Below are positions 25,044 to 33,641 of a DNA stretch of 48,117 nt, in pieces. The notes under the pieces are model-generated. The model was not told the DNA's origin and ran no database searches. It worked only from the letters and a program-made list of their open reading frames with translations. The position numbers and the translations under genes are program-made. The first letter of the stretch is position 1; every line of letters begins with the position of its first letter. The DNA is from CAWFKW01 sp964568655 (GTDB lineage Bacteria > Bacteroidota > Ignavibacteria > Tepidaquicellales > OLB5). The stretch lies in the NCBI GenBank assembly GCA_964568655.1, contig CAZMRG010000010.1:1-48117 (forward strand), in the 5' to 3' direction.

Positions 25044-25086
25044 TTTAACTTTTAACAAGAATTTCTTTACATACAAAATATAAGTA

Positions 25087-25806
25087 TTAAGCGACAAGTT
25101 TTGCATCAGGCATTTCGTCATAAGTTCTGCCATCTAACAATCTGCCATTAGCTTTCTTATTAGTTCCGCCCCACTGTTTAAAAAAGAAAGGTATCCTATT
25201 ATCAATACACTGTTTCTTTATATCTTGAACCCATTCCGGATTCATTGGCCTTATTTTTCTTCCTGATTCACCACCCACAATTACCCAATCAATGTTTTGA
25301 AGATTTAAATTCGTTAGTGGGCCAATTAAAGGTTCAAGTGATAAAAACTTAACGAATGCATTTGAGTTACGTAAATCGTCAATTCTATGTATAACCTTTT
25401 CGTTTTCGACGGATACACCCATCCAAATATTTTCGGTCCAATTTAATTTATTACTCACTTGCAATAAACGGCCCGACCTTTTTGTAAGTACCTGGAAAAT
25501 ATGTTGTCTGCTTTCATTCATCACTTCAAACACTTTTTTTATATAATCAAGTGGCACATCTTTATGGAATAAGTCGCTCATACTATTTACAAAAATTATC
25601 TTTGATTGTTTCCACTTTTGGGGTAGCATTAAAACGTCTGGCTGTAGAGTTAATTTAAAACCATCCCGATATTTCTTCACTCCCATAGCTTTCAACCTTC
25701 TTGCAAAGACTTCCGCATAACAAAACTTACATCCTTGAGAGATTTTATTGCAACCAGTTGTAGGGTTCCAGGTTAGTTCAGTCCATTCTATTTTTGATTT
25801 TGACAT
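25087..25806 (-). CDS. DUF5131 (phage Gp37/Gp68-like) three-cysteine protein
   Basis: 239 residues. The N-terminus has IEWTELTWNPTTGC followed by a three-cysteine cluster Cys19-x6-Cys26-x2-Cys29-Tyr, typical of the Gp37/Gp68 family and reminiscent of radical-SAM iron-sulfur sites, though spaced differently. Other family marks are NSMSDLFH, QVLTKR, WMGVSVEN, FLSLEPLIGPL and IVGGESG. It starts four bases after the stop of tcmP, its known genomic partner, so the two form one transcript. Members occur in phages and mobile islands. The reaction is unknown; the fold suggests an iron-sulfur enzyme acting with the TcmP protein. Confidence 0.85.
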   Translation of the reverse strand: MSKSKIEWTELTWNPTTGCNKISQGCKFCYAEVFARRLKAMGVKKYRDGFKLTLQPDVLMLPQKWKQSKIIFVNSMSDLFHKDVPLDYIKKVFEVMNESRQHIFQVLTKRSGRLLQVSNKLNWTENIWMGVSVENEKVIHRIDDLRNSNAFVKFLSLEPLIGPLTNLNLQNIDWVIVGGESGRKIRPMNPEWVQDIKKQCIDNRIPFFFKQWGGTNKKANGRLLDGRTYDEMPDAKLVA

Positions 25807-25810
25807 ATTA

Positions 25811-26638
25811 CTAATATTTTGAAATTATCGAATTAGCGATTTTTTGTGCAGCTGGATTTTGAGACGCCAAAATTAAGTGAAACATAGCTGAACCTTTAGT
25901 GTTTTTCAATGTATGCGGTTTTGAAACATATTTCCAAACAGTTGCTAATTTTTCGGAATAAATTTCGGTGATCCTAGCAACTGATTTGTCAAACTTTGTA
26001 ACTCTACTCTTTGTACCAAAGAGTGTTAAGTCTTCCTTTTCAAAATAAAACTTGTTCTTAATTTCTTCTTCTGTTATTCCAAAAAAGCCACTTAATTTGT
26101 CCATCCATTTTTCAGAAATATCTCCACTTTTTGTAAGCAATCTATTCACACCAATTCCAGTCGGGATTAGGATCCACATGTCAATGTCTACACCATTAAA
26201 CACAGACATGGAACTCCAATTCACCTGCATACCTTGTGGATCAACAAAAGCTAGCGCTCTATGATATTTATTCTTTTTTAGGAAATTCGCTAAGTCAACT
26301 AACTTCCTATTGCAATCCGCTTCGATTACAAAGATGTCTTTTTTGTTGGGGAATTTGTCTTTTAACACCTTATTCAAATGTGAAGCTTTTTTACTGTCAA
26401 GTTCAACCAAGTAATATATGTTAAAACTCCTAGGATCATCAATTGATAATATTCTAACCGCAGCCCCTTCAATTACAGGGAGGTCATTTGAGTGTTCTAT
26501 ATCTCCGCATCCTGCAAATCCATCGAAATAAATCAATTTGAAATACTGCTTATGCATTATTTTCAAATACGCCCTCGTATATTTCTCAACAATATCTATT
26601 TTGTCTTCAGTCCAAGCACCACCAAATTTATTCAGCAT
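25811..26638 (-). CDS. tcmP: Three-Cys-motif partner protein TcmP
   Basis: 275 residues. Family marks are the N-terminal GGAWTEDKIDIVEKYTRAYL and the DGFAGCG loop at 39-45. I also see a methyltransferase-like layout: acidic residues in YLVELDS (Glu79, Asp81), EADCN with Asp108, and a DPQG motif at 133-136 in the place where DNA and RNA methyltransferases carry DPPY. TcmP proteins are defined by their co-occurrence with a three-cysteine protein, present here directly downstream. The first gene of the pair, it is preceded by about 300 bases of very AT-rich DNA. A nucleic-acid modifying or defence role is an inference. Confidence 0.86.
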   Translation of the reverse strand: MLNKFGGAWTEDKIDIVEKYTRAYLKIMHKQYFKLIYFDGFAGCGDIEHSNDLPVIEGAAVRILSIDDPRSFNIYYLVELDSKKASHLNKVLKDKFPNKKDIFVIEADCNRKLVDLANFLKKNKYHRALAFVDPQGMQVNWSSMSVFNGVDIDMWILIPTGIGVNRLLTKSGDISEKWMDKLSGFFGITEEEIKNKFYFEKEDLTLFGTKSRVTKFDKSVARITEIYSEKLATVWKYVSKPHTLKNTKGSAMFHLILASQNPAAQKIANSIISKY

Positions 26639-26802
26639 ATTCTTTCCACTAATATATAAAAATCCAGTAAAGGAATGGTATCATTCAATGATACTAATCA
26701 AAAACAAAAATATGTTATAATATCAATACTTACAATTTTATAATTAATATATGGTTGTTTGTTCATTATATTAATATTTAATCAGTTAACTTTCCTAAAC
26801 GC
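26639..26802. other. AT-rich intergenic region upstream of tcmP
   Basis: Very AT-rich with long runs of A and T. It probably contains the tcmP promoter on the minus strand. I see no ORF, tRNA or clear repeat. The low GC fits an acquired cassette. Confidence 0.5.
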
Positions 26803-26834
26803 AAAAAAGGAAGAGCTCAAATGAGTTCTTCCTT
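26803..26834 (-). terminator. Intrinsic terminator after the T9SS gene at 26946
   Basis: AAGGAAGAGCTCA and TGAGTTCTTCCTT pair (one G-T) with a 2-base gap, giving a 12-13 bp stem. On the minus strand a run of six T follows. It ends the T9SS gene about 110 bases downstream of its stop; the intervening stretch codes for nothing evident. Confidence 0.85.
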
Positions 26835-26945
26835 GAGACATTATTTTCTTGCGCTACAGCAATATTACTATTGGGAATGAGCTGGCTACTTCAACAGTAT
26901 CATTATCTTTGTCTCGATATCATTGGCGCCTACCTCAACCCGGAT

Positions 26946-27977
26946 TTACTTAACCAAAACCATTTTTTTTATATCTACAAAATTCCCGGATGTAATTTTA
27001 TAAAAGTAAACCCCACTGGGCAAATTTGAAGCATCAAAATCCACCTGGTAAGCGCCACTTTGCAGATTCTGATCAACAAGCCGTCTCACTTCCCTGCCTA
27101 AGACATCATAGACGTTCATCCTGACCAATCCGCTTTTTACAATTTGCACGTTTATTTTGGTGGATGGGTTAAACGGATTCGGATAATTTTGCCCAAGCGA
27201 GTATTTTGTTACAACCCCAGAGCTTATTGGCCTGATGCCAATTACAGGGCTTGCGGGATTGTAAAATACGTGCTTTGCGTTTATAGAGCCGAAGCCCGGA
27301 ATTGTAACAGACGTGTATATAATTTTGAATATGCTAAACTTCCTTCCGGGTTCATACCATTCATATATTGTATAATGCGTTATTATAGCCATGTGATAAA
27401 TTACCGATGAATCGCTTACTGTAATTATCTCCTTCAGCCGGAGAGTATTCAGGAAAACGCCGAACGGCAGGTTAATTAATCCATAAGCATCAGCGGTGAC
27501 ATTTGCAGTACCGTTCACTATCAATGAATCGCCTGTTTGGGCATAGCCGGCGGCAAAGTTATCCGTAAAGTTTGAATTATAAGTAAACGGAAAAGTAAGC
27601 ATTGTTTCAAAGTTAGAATAATATACCGGCGTACCGTGCGAGAAATAACCGACAAGTTCAAGCTTCGGCTGAGTTGAATCAAAATAGTTGTAACAAGTAT
27701 CTAAATTCGCAAGATTCGAAGACGGGAACAAACTTGCATATGGCGTTTGCGACGGGAGCAGCCATTGAATGCTGACGCTGTCGGTTCTGATAAGATTTGG
27801 GTAGTTCCATGTCTGGTTTGCGCCTGAGCCGCCTTCGGTTATGCCGTTAGTATCAGCGCTGACGCGGAATTCTACATCGCCCGGGGTGGGGTCCATACCG
27901 GACGTTAACACCGGTTGTGAAAATGAATAGATAGTGATTAAAGCTAAATAACCTGTTATGAAAAAATATTTGTTCAT
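26946..27977 (-). CDS. Secreted protein of unknown fold with T9SS sorting domain
   Basis: 343 residues with a signal peptide (about 1-20, ending TIYSFS-Q) and AGGAGG five bases before the ATG. The region 21-260 is rich in Tyr, Asn, Ser and Thr, with patterns such as GGSGANQTWNYPNL that I have seen in other secreted Bacteroidota proteins, but no catalytic motif is apparent. The C-terminal part is a standard type A sorting domain (QNYPNPFNPST, YDVLGREVRRLV, GVYFYKI, KKMVLVK). It has its own terminator and probably precedes nothing else on that transcript. Role on the cell surface is unknown. Confidence 0.85.
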   Translation of the reverse strand: MNKYFFITGYLALITIYSFSQPVLTSGMDPTPGDVEFRVSADTNGITEGGSGANQTWNYPNLIRTDSVSIQWLLPSQTPYASLFPSSNLANLDTCYNYFDSTQPKLELVGYFSHGTPVYYSNFETMLTFPFTYNSNFTDNFAAGYAQTGDSLIVNGTANVTADAYGLINLPFGVFLNTLRLKEIITVSDSSVIYHMAIITHYTIYEWYEPGRKFSIFKIIYTSVTIPGFGSINAKHVFYNPASPVIGIRPISSGVVTKYSLGQNYPNPFNPSTKINVQIVKSGLVRMNVYDVLGREVRRLVDQNLQSGAYQVDFDASNLPSGVYFYKITSGNFVDIKKMVLVK

Positions 27978-28016
27978 TCCTGCCTCCTTTATTTCAGATG
28001 CTGATTTTATTTTTTA

Positions 28017-28775
28017 TTATAACACAAATTTTACGCCTGAATATATAAACCAGTTAGTCGTTTTAATTGAATTTATATATCCCCCGGCGGCATTATTTTG
28101 AATAAGATTATTTAAGCCGCCCTGTTCATATTTTACTCCCAGCAATGCCCCCAGGAATTTGTTAAAGAAATAACTTCCCTGCAGAGTCCCGGTTATTCCC
28201 AGGTCAATGTTCTTCAGCGCGTAGTTTTGGGGCTGGTCCTGTGAAAGCAATATTCCAAGATACGGGCCGGCGGCAAGATCTACCTGCACCTTGCTCACGT
28301 TGAAATTGAACGCGAACATGAGCGGAATATTAAAATAGTTTGCGCTGTAAGAATTTGATGTAGTTGTAAAGCCTTTGGAAGAGTAATTAAACCCTGTGCT
28401 TAGTGAAAAACCCAGCAGCCTGAGATTTATATTTGCGCCTATCATGGGGCCGGTTTTAGAGCCTGTGTTACTCAAACCGCTGGTATCCCTGTTCACATCA
28501 AAATTCGTTTTAGAAAATCCGGCTCCTAAGATCAGATCGATAGATACTCCGAACAATCCGTTGCCCAGCCCACGCTGATTGCTTTTTTGTTCATTAAGCT
28601 TTTTCTGGTAATCTCCGTATTGCTTCTGATAGCTGTTCATAACGCTATCTCTCATTTTGGAAATCTTCGAAGTATCATAGGCGCTTTTATAAAGAGTATC
28701 GCTTTTAGTCTGAGCCAGCAAGAGCGAGGAAGGCGTTGCCGCCAAAAACAGAACAAGACACATTAGAATTTTCAT
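28017..28775 (-). CDS. Outer-membrane beta-barrel protein (OMP_b-brl_2/PorT-like)
   Basis: 252 residues: a signal peptide (about 1-21, ending LLLAQ), then a charged helical linker (about 25-66, KMRDSVMNSYQKQYGDYQKK), then a barrel domain of alternating strands rich in Gly, Asn and aromatic residues (IDLILGAGFSKTNF, FSLSTGFNYSSKGF, VDLAAGPYLGILL), ending GVKFVL with a terminal hydrophobic residue. The coiled linker before the barrel is unusual for simple OMPs and may contact peptidoglycan or a partner. It lies 40 bases upstream of the T9SS gene and just after the small RHH-like gene in the direction of transcription. Confidence 0.8.
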   Translation of the reverse strand: MKILMCLVLFLAATPSSLLLAQTKSDTLYKSAYDTSKISKMRDSVMNSYQKQYGDYQKKLNEQKSNQRGLGNGLFGVSIDLILGAGFSKTNFDVNRDTSGLSNTGSKTGPMIGANINLRLLGFSLSTGFNYSSKGFTTTSNSYSANYFNIPLMFAFNFNVSKVQVDLAAGPYLGILLSQDQPQNYALKNIDLGITGTLQGSYFFNKFLGALLGVKYEQGGLNNLIQNNAAGGYINSIKTTNWFIYSGVKFVL

Positions 28776-28811
28776 TTAGTTATTCCTTTCATATATTTTA
28801 ATTTCGAAAAA

Positions 28812-29003
28812 TCATTTCTTAAGCTGCTGATAATATATTCTCAATGCAGAACTGATCACTTTATCCTGTGTGTAGTTAAATTGTAATTGAATTTTTTTTA
28901 TTAAATTATGAGTCGAGGGCTTAAGCCTGTAGCCTTTTGAAATTTTTCTTTTTTGGCCGGCCGGAGCTTTTTCTGCAGTCATAATTGTTTTTTCTGTGTC
29001 CAT
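28812..29003 (-). CDS. Small protein with ribbon-helix-helix-like DNA-binding pattern
   Basis: 63 residues from the ATG at 29003. After a Lys-rich N-terminus, the segment GYRLKPSTHNLIKKIQLQFNYTQDKVISSALRIYY matches a strand-helix-turn-helix layout (short strand, helix ending in LQFNYTQ, second helix) as in Arc/MetJ-type proteins. It lies 36 bases before the beta-barrel gene and could regulate it or itself. No toxin partner is visible. The assignment is by pattern only. Confidence 0.55.
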   Translation of the reverse strand: MDTEKTIMTAEKAPAGQKRKISKGYRLKPSTHNLIKKIQLQFNYTQDKVISSALRIYYQQLKK

Positions 29004-29254
29004 TTACATTTTACTGATAATTCTTTATTGATATCAAATAAGTGCACATCTGCGTGCACATTGGTTATTTATTGTCACAAACTTATTATTTAATCGGGGG
29101 CGATACAAAGAAAGTTTAATCGAAAAGTAGAAATTCATAAGGGGCTCGGATTGTGAAATGAACATTCAATGTTGGAATTTTAAGTTTATTTTACATATTT
29201 TTAGAAATTTCCAAACATAATTTGTCCCGGCTTTTCGGAGGACTTTCTAACTAG

Positions 29255-30712
29255 ATGATAAACAGCAAGGTTATAGATATTTTAAAGAAATTTGACAGAA
29301 GTGAGTTGAAAGAACTCAGCGATTTCATAGACTCTCCTTTTCATAACAAGAATAAGAATGTCAGAAAACTCTTTAGCGCTTTGAAATCATTTTACCCCGG
29401 GTTTGCAGACAAAAAACTGACTAAAGAAAATATTTATGAAAAGATATTCCCCGGCAATGTTTATGCCGATAAAACATTCAGAAATCTTATGTCTGACCTT
29501 ATGAACCTGATCGAATCATATGCCGCTTATTCATACATCGATAATGACAAGTATTACAGAAAGTTTTTCCGTACCGTAGGCCTGGCAATGATTCAGGCGG
29601 ATTCATCGGTGGAAAGCAGTATAAAAGAAGCGGATAAACTATTCAGCGATTTTAAGTTTGACGGCGGGAATATTTTTTACCTGATGCATTTAATGGAAAT
29701 GGAAAAAGATTTTCTGGCGATAAGGAGGAACAAGCTCATCAATCTGAACATGAAAGAAGGCGAGTACCTGATATACGCCTTCCTTTCAAAGTACCTGATC
29801 TTTAAAATGAAATATTACAACTACCGCTATAAGCTTGGCACTGAAAAACTCTCCGGGTTTATTGAAGAATTTGAAAAATCTATCAATCTTGAAAGTTTTA
29901 TTAAATTTATTGAGAGCAGTCCAACGGCTGAGATGGAAATAATCCTTATCTATTACTATTGCACGAAATTTATGAGCGACATAAGCGCTGATTCATATTA
30001 TTCGAAAGTTAAGCTTTTATTCGAAAAGAATAAGAACAACCTGAACCGGACCGAGACTGTTAATCTTTATCTGACATTCAATAGTTACTGTGTCGCAAAG
30101 ATAAGGCAAGGCAGCAAAGAATATGTGCGGGAGCTGTTTGACATATATAAAAAAATGTTTGAGGAAAACCTCGCTATGGGAGAAAGCGAGACCCATCTTC
30201 ACATCACAATATTTTATAACGTAGTATCAATTGCGCTGAACATAGGCGAAACCGAATGGGCAAGATCGTTTATAGAAAATAATCACAAAAAGCTGCTTCC
30301 GGAATATGAAGAGACCATGTACAATTATTCATATTCGTTGTATCATTTTCACAGGAAAGAATTTGAAAAGTCTTTAGAATGCCTTAACAAAGTTAATTTT
30401 GAAAACCACTTTATAAAGACAGGCGTCAGGCTTTTGCTTTTAAAAATATACTATGAACTCAGATACACTGAGTCATTTATTTCGATGTGTGACAGTATAA
30501 AGCGCTATTTTACAGGTGAAAAACAGGTGCCTGCTGATATTAAGATCTCAAGCGTTGAATTTATCAATATCGCCGCTAAGCTTTTCCGTAACATTAACGA
30601 TTCTTCTAAAGAAAAACTTTTAGATATTCAGAATGATATAGAGCATAAACAACTTGGATTGAACAAGGATTGGCTCCTTGAAAAACTTGATGAATTGAAA
30701 AAAGGGCATTAG
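29255..30712 (+). CDS. Conserved helical protein of unknown function (Bacteroidota-type)
   Basis: 485 residues, almost all alpha-helical, no signal peptide. The N-terminal domain (IDILKKFDRSELKELSDFIDSPFHN..., LTKENIYEKIFPG, FRNLMSDLMNLIE) resembles a conserved domain found in many unnamed Bacteroidota proteins. The rest looks like a solenoid of TPR-like helices. GGAGGA lies unusually far, 13 bases, from the ATG. It is the only plus-strand gene between two minus-strand runs, and a hairpin terminator overlaps its stop. Function cannot be assigned. Confidence 0.85.
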   Translation: MINSKVIDILKKFDRSELKELSDFIDSPFHNKNKNVRKLFSALKSFYPGFADKKLTKENIYEKIFPGNVYADKTFRNLMSDLMNLIESYAAYSYIDNDKYYRKFFRTVGLAMIQADSSVESSIKEADKLFSDFKFDGGNIFYLMHLMEMEKDFLAIRRNKLINLNMKEGEYLIYAFLSKYLIFKMKYYNYRYKLGTEKLSGFIEEFEKSINLESFIKFIESSPTAEMEIILIYYYCTKFMSDISADSYYSKVKLLFEKNKNNLNRTETVNLYLTFNSYCVAKIRQGSKEYVRELFDIYKKMFEENLAMGESETHLHITIFYNVVSIALNIGETEWARSFIENNHKKLLPEYEETMYNYSYSLYHFHRKEFEKSLECLNKVNFENHFIKTGVRLLLLKIYYELRYTESFISMCDSIKRYFTGEKQVPADIKISSVEFINIAAKLFRNINDSSKEKLLDIQNDIEHKQLGLNKDWLLEKLDELKKGH

Positions 30713-30730
30713 AAATTACTAAAGCCCTTT
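30701..30730 (+). terminator. Hairpin terminator at the end of the helical-protein gene
   Basis: AAAGGGC-A-TTAG pairs with CTAA-A-GCCCTTT around a 6-base loop. It overlaps the stop codon (30710-30712) and is followed by a T-rich stretch. Read from the other strand it could also end the convergent T9SS gene at 30751. Confidence 0.75.
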
Positions 30731-30750
30731 CTCCTGATTTCATTTTTATT

Positions 30751-32082
30751 TTACTTGATAACAACCATTTTTTTAACTTCAGAATAATCACTTGCCGAAA
30801 TTCTGTAGTAATAAATTCCGGATGAAAGCGAACTTGCATCAAAGTCGGCTTCATAAACGCCGGGGTGCAATTGTTCATTCACAATCACTGCAACTTCCCT
30901 TCCTAGCACATCATAAACTTTTATTGTTGTAAACGCTTCTTTCTTCAAATCAAACCTGATCTTCGTAGCAGGATTAAATGGATTTGGATAATTTTGCTCT
31001 AAGCCATAAGCCTTCGGAATTTCTGCAGATATAGATCGAACAGCTCCGCCTCGGAATAATGAAACCCGCGTAATACCGCCATTATTTCGTATAGCCCAGC
31101 TAAAATGAGCTCCATACATATAAATGATACCAGAACCGATATTATTATATATGCCTGAAGGAGCAGTGTATTCGGAGCTATAATTTGTACCGCCTCCAAA
31201 ATATATTTTAGAATTATTTCTTACAGCATATGCTTCGTATGGTTGATTAAGAACCCCATTTGAAACTCCTGCATAAGCGGGATCCATTCCTACGAAGTTC
31301 CCGGTATCAGGAACCGATAAGGACTGCCAGTTACTTCCTCCGTTTGTGGTGTATTTCAACGTGCTCCCTCCCGATTGAATGTAAGTATAGCCTGTTGTAT
31401 CAGCATAAATCCACAACGCAGTTGAATTCACTTCAGGAACTGTTGAAATTGCTGTCCAGTTCAATCCAAAATTCACTGATTTGTAAATTCTGGAATTATT
31501 CGTTCCAAACACAATATTGTTATTCAAAATCATTATAGAGTTATTCCATCCGGTTTCAGATCCGGACTGCTGGAGATACATACCGGTTGAATCCCATGTT
31601 GCCCCGGCATTTGTAGTTTTCCATAACGACCATCTGCCTCCCACGGGATTTCCTTCCATAAATCCTGTTTGTGAATCTCTCATAAATATAGCATTGATAT
31701 AACCATTTGCCTGTGTAAACACCTGGATCCAGTTAGCGCCGCCATTTGTTGTTCGGTATGCATATGTAGTCGTTCCAATATTACCCGCAGTTAACGCTGT
31801 ATCTAAACTTTTGCAGCTTATGGTGACCAGATTAACATTTAAGGGTATATTACTTCCGGCGCTGAGCCAGTTAACTCCTGCATTGCTGGTTTTTAAAACA
31901 ACTCCATTAGCTCCGCAAATCCATGCCTGAACAGGTTCAAAGTTGCCAATAAAACTTACAGAATTTAAGCTGGTTGTAACTCCAGAAACCTGTTCGCCAT
32001 AGCAAGTGGGACATTGCGAATAACTACTTTGACAAAAAAAATAGATGAAAGAAAATATAATAAGTATTATGATTGTTTTCAT
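30751..32082 (-). CDS. Secreted Ycf48/BNR-like protein with T9SS sorting domain (tandem paralogue 1)
   Basis: 443 residues with a signal peptide (about 1-22) and AGGAG before the ATG. The body has Asp-box/Ycf48-like repeats: KTSNAGVNW, RTTNGGANW, KTTNAGATW, KSVNFGLNW and TTNGGSNW, with a NPVGGRWSLWKTTNAG block conserved in its neighbour. The end is a type A sorting domain with tail KKMVVIK. It is a close paralogue of the gene directly upstream (32095-33414), only 12 bases away, so the two are co-transcribed. Beta-propellers of this type bind proteins or glycans; no enzymatic residues are evident. Confidence 0.88.
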   Translation of the reverse strand: MKTIIILIIFSFIYFFCQSSYSQCPTCYGEQVSGVTTSLNSVSFIGNFEPVQAWICGANGVVLKTSNAGVNWLSAGSNIPLNVNLVTISCKSLDTALTAGNIGTTTYAYRTTNGGANWIQVFTQANGYINAIFMRDSQTGFMEGNPVGGRWSLWKTTNAGATWDSTGMYLQQSGSETGWNNSIMILNNNIVFGTNNSRIYKSVNFGLNWTAISTVPEVNSTALWIYADTTGYTYIQSGGSTLKYTTNGGSNWQSLSVPDTGNFVGMDPAYAGVSNGVLNQPYEAYAVRNNSKIYFGGGTNYSSEYTAPSGIYNNIGSGIIYMYGAHFSWAIRNNGGITRVSLFRGGAVRSISAEIPKAYGLEQNYPNPFNPATKIRFDLKKEAFTTIKVYDVLGREVAVIVNEQLHPGVYEADFDASSLSSGIYYYRISASDYSEVKKMVVIK

Positions 32083-32094
32083 TTTTTGATCTCC

Positions 32095-33414
32095 TTATTT
32101 AACTACTGCCATTTTTTTAACTTCAGAATAATCGCCTGCCGAAATTCTGTAACAATAAATTCCTGATGAAAGCGAGCTTGCGTCAAAGTCGGCTTCATAA
32201 ACTCCCGGGTGCAACTGTTCATTCACAATAACGGCAACTTCCCTGCCAAGTACATCATACACTTTAATATTTGTAAACGCTTCTTTCTTCAAATCAAATC
32301 TGATCTTCGTGGCAGGATTAAACGGATTCGGATAGTTTTGTTCTAAGTTATAAGATTTTGGAATTTCAGAAGATATTGAATGCACTGCCCCGCCACGGAA
32401 AATCGTGACCATAGTTATTCCGCCATTTGTCCTAACAGCCCATGACACATTATTGCCTATATAATCATATGCCAGATGATTATATCTTCCAGAAGGCGCT
32501 GAGTAATCCCGTATTAAATTAGGGAATTCATTTCCTGCATAAATACTGCTGTCACCGCGTACTGCATAACCGGGGCCGAGTGCAAAATAATCGGACCCTA
32601 CTAACCCTCCGGCAAAACCTGTGAACATTCCGGAGCCGGGGCATGTAGCCTGTAGCCAGTTTGCACCTTGATTAGTTGAATAATAAATATTATTACCGCC
32701 AATGACCTTATAGTTAATTGAACCATACATGATGTTTTGTGGTATCCATAACATAGATGAATTTACTTCCGGAGAAGTAGAAATAAACGACCAGTTCGTC
32801 CCGTAATTTGTAGATTTATAAATCCTTGAGTTGTTGGTACCAAACCAGATAGTGTCATTTACAATAACCAGCGAATTATTGAACCCGGTCTCAGTTCCGT
32901 TTTGAGGAAGATTCAAACCGGTTGAGTCCCAGTTCAGCCCTGCATTTGTAGTTTTCCATAATGACCACCTACCCCCAACCGGGTCACCAACCATAAAAGC
33001 ATTGACGCCGTTTTTCATCCATACAGAGCGTAAATTACCGGCCTGAGTAAAAACTAAATTCCAGTTAGCTCCGCCGTTGACCGTTCTGTATACATTCGAA
33101 GAACCTGTCATTTGACCGATGGTCAGAACAGTGTCCCTAGCAAAAACACTTATATTAGTTAAATTAATATTTGCAGGAATAAGTCCTGTTGATGTATTAA
33201 TCCAGTTCGATCCCGAATTAGTAGTTTTCAGAACGGTACCTCCGAATCCGCAGACCCAAACTTGAGATGGATAAGATGGATATTTACATATACAAGCTGA
33301 AGTTAAATTTACGTTGACTCCCGAATTTTGTTCAACATAATACTGCTGCGAGTTGCTTAACTTTGGGAACAGGAAAATTGGAATAGTTATAGACAGAAGT
33401 ATCAGCCTTTTCAT
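32095..33414 (-). CDS. Secreted Ycf48/BNR-like protein with T9SS sorting domain (tandem paralogue 2)
   Basis: 439 residues with a signal peptide (about 1-22). Domain order is the same as in the downstream paralogue: GGTVLKTTNSGSNW, RTVNGGANW, DPVGGRWSLWKTTNAG, KSTNYGTNW and NQGANW repeats, then the type A sorting domain with tail KKMAVVK. The last 100 codons of the two genes are about 90% identical at DNA level by eye, much closer than their middles. First gene of a two-gene transcript; the 212 bases upstream hold no ORF and should contain its promoter and that of the divergent ispE. Confidence 0.88.
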   Translation of the reverse strand: MKRLILLSITIPIFLFPKLSNSQQYYVEQNSGVNVNLTSACICKYPSYPSQVWVCGFGGTVLKTTNSGSNWINTSTGLIPANINLTNISVFARDTVLTIGQMTGSSNVYRTVNGGANWNLVFTQAGNLRSVWMKNGVNAFMVGDPVGGRWSLWKTTNAGLNWDSTGLNLPQNGTETGFNNSLVIVNDTIWFGTNNSRIYKSTNYGTNWSFISTSPEVNSSMLWIPQNIMYGSINYKVIGGNNIYYSTNQGANWLQATCPGSGMFTGFAGGLVGSDYFALGPGYAVRGDSSIYAGNEFPNLIRDYSAPSGRYNHLAYDYIGNNVSWAVRTNGGITMVTIFRGGAVHSISSEIPKSYNLEQNYPNPFNPATKIRFDLKKEAFTNIKVYDVLGREVAVIVNEQLHPGVYEADFDASSLSSGIYCYRISAGDYSEVKKMAVVK

Positions 33415-33641
33415 TATTACCTCTTCTTTCTGAAGCTGTTGAAATAAAATTCAACAGCAAATTTGCTTTGATTAATGTATGAGTGAATGTCTGCATTTAA
33501 AAGAAACTTTAGTTCTTTACGTCAAAAAATAACTTAGCGAAACCGATTTTCCTACTCAAATTTCAGTGATTACAGGCAGGATTGTGGTTTTTAGTATAAT
33601 TCTTCAATTTCATAAGTTTTTTATTTATGTTATTTTATAAT

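Noticed and set aside
24823..25086. T-box leader of ileS
   Set aside because: No T-box sequence or specifier-loop structure could be recognised, and the hairpin at 25021 lies too far upstream and next to the other gene.
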